DNA of 13,254 bases from Dehalococcoidia bacterium (lineage in GTDB: Bacteria; Chloroflexota; Dehalococcoidia; Bin125). Below the pieces are notes generated by a model. The model was not told the origin of the DNA and made no database searches. It saw only the letters and a program-made list of their open reading frames with translations. The stretch spans positions 1 through 13,254 of the forward strand of contig RKRS01000077.1 of assembly GCA_007571275.1 (NCBI GenBank). Reading direction: 5' to 3'. Below, piece by piece: positions 13,156-13,254 of the stretch; within the stretch, counting starts at the first letter, position 1; each line of letters opens with the position of its first letter. Both the position numbers and the translations under genes were made by a program.

Positions 13156-13254
13156 ATCAACGCGGATGATGCCGCTGAGGCGACCGAAGCAGCTGCTCGA
13201 CTGGCATGGGCAGCCGCTCGTCACGGCGCAGACGGACGCGCTGCTCAGTGCGGG
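13124..13254 (+). CDS. MocA/MobA-like nucleotidyltransferase, N-terminal fragment (runs off right edge)
   Basis: 43 codons are present. The N-terminus reads MIAAILLAAGESTRM, then RRPKQLLDWHGQPLV: the nucleotide-binding LAAGxSxRM loop and the Lys-containing segment of the MobA-like NTP transferase family. MocA and MobA attach CMP or GMP to molybdopterin; MocA makes the cytosine dinucleotide form used by xanthine- and CO-dehydrogenase-type enzymes. The fit is better to MocA because of the CoxM-like neighbour, whose 3' end this gene overlaps by 32 bases. A later ATG would cut off the LAAG loop, so 13124 is the start. CofC-type guanylyltransferases have a different N-terminus. Other sugar-nucleotide transferases cannot be excluded from this fragment. 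Confidence 0.75.
   Translation, partial: MIAAILLAAGESTRMMPLRRPKQLLDWHGQPLVTAQTDALLSA

Overview
The window is GC-rich and densely coded, with 14 complete protein genes, one partial gene at each edge, and no tRNA, rRNA, CRISPR array, transposase or phage gene that I can see. GTG starts are used, two proteins have lipoprotein signal peptides, and an F420-dependent reductase starts at the left edge. There are also a COG1565 methyltransferase, a SirB1-type protein and what looks like a molybdenum-hydroxylase accessory cluster. Together these suggest a free-living bacterium, most plausibly Chloroflexota (Thermomicrobia/SAR202-like). That assignment is inference from gene content only.

Left part (1-3386): the first codons of an F420:NADP reductase run leftward off the edge. 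Divergent from it is a rightward ABC importer operon of the nitrate/sulfonate/thiamine-precursor class: ATPase, permease, an unrecognised 94-residue acidic protein, and an NMT1/THI5-like substrate-binding lipoprotein. The binding-protein gene is set apart by a 178-base leader containing a hairpin. A perfect 38-bp palindrome separates the operon from the converging ferredoxin gene.

Middle (3410-8552): a leftward ferredoxin with four [4Fe-4S] motifs, a rightward lipoprotein with two PPC-like beta domains and an NTF2-like tail, a short block of 11-bp tandem repeats, a small cupin, a leftward orphan GltD-type iron-sulfur flavoprotein with an N-terminal extension, and a SirB1/transglutaminase-like protein. 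The ferredoxin and the GltD-type protein are a reasonable candidate redox pair, but nothing in the sequence proves it.

Right part (8710-13254): YjbQ, followed by a terminator hairpin, then six rightward genes spaced by a few bases or overlapping: MidA-type methyltransferase, Bcp-type peroxiredoxin, M20 peptidase, IscU-type scaffold, a CoxM-like protein that lacks the N-terminal FAD-binding half, and the start of a MocA-like nucleotidyltransferase. The last three point to assembly of a molybdenum/iron-sulfur/flavin hydroxylase whose catalytic subunits may lie beyond the right edge.

The most unusual items are the truncated CoxM-like protein beside IscU and MocA, the four-cluster ferredoxin, the small protein inside the ABC operon, and a recurring TANNNT element 6-7 bases before three start codons, which would fit leaderless transcripts.
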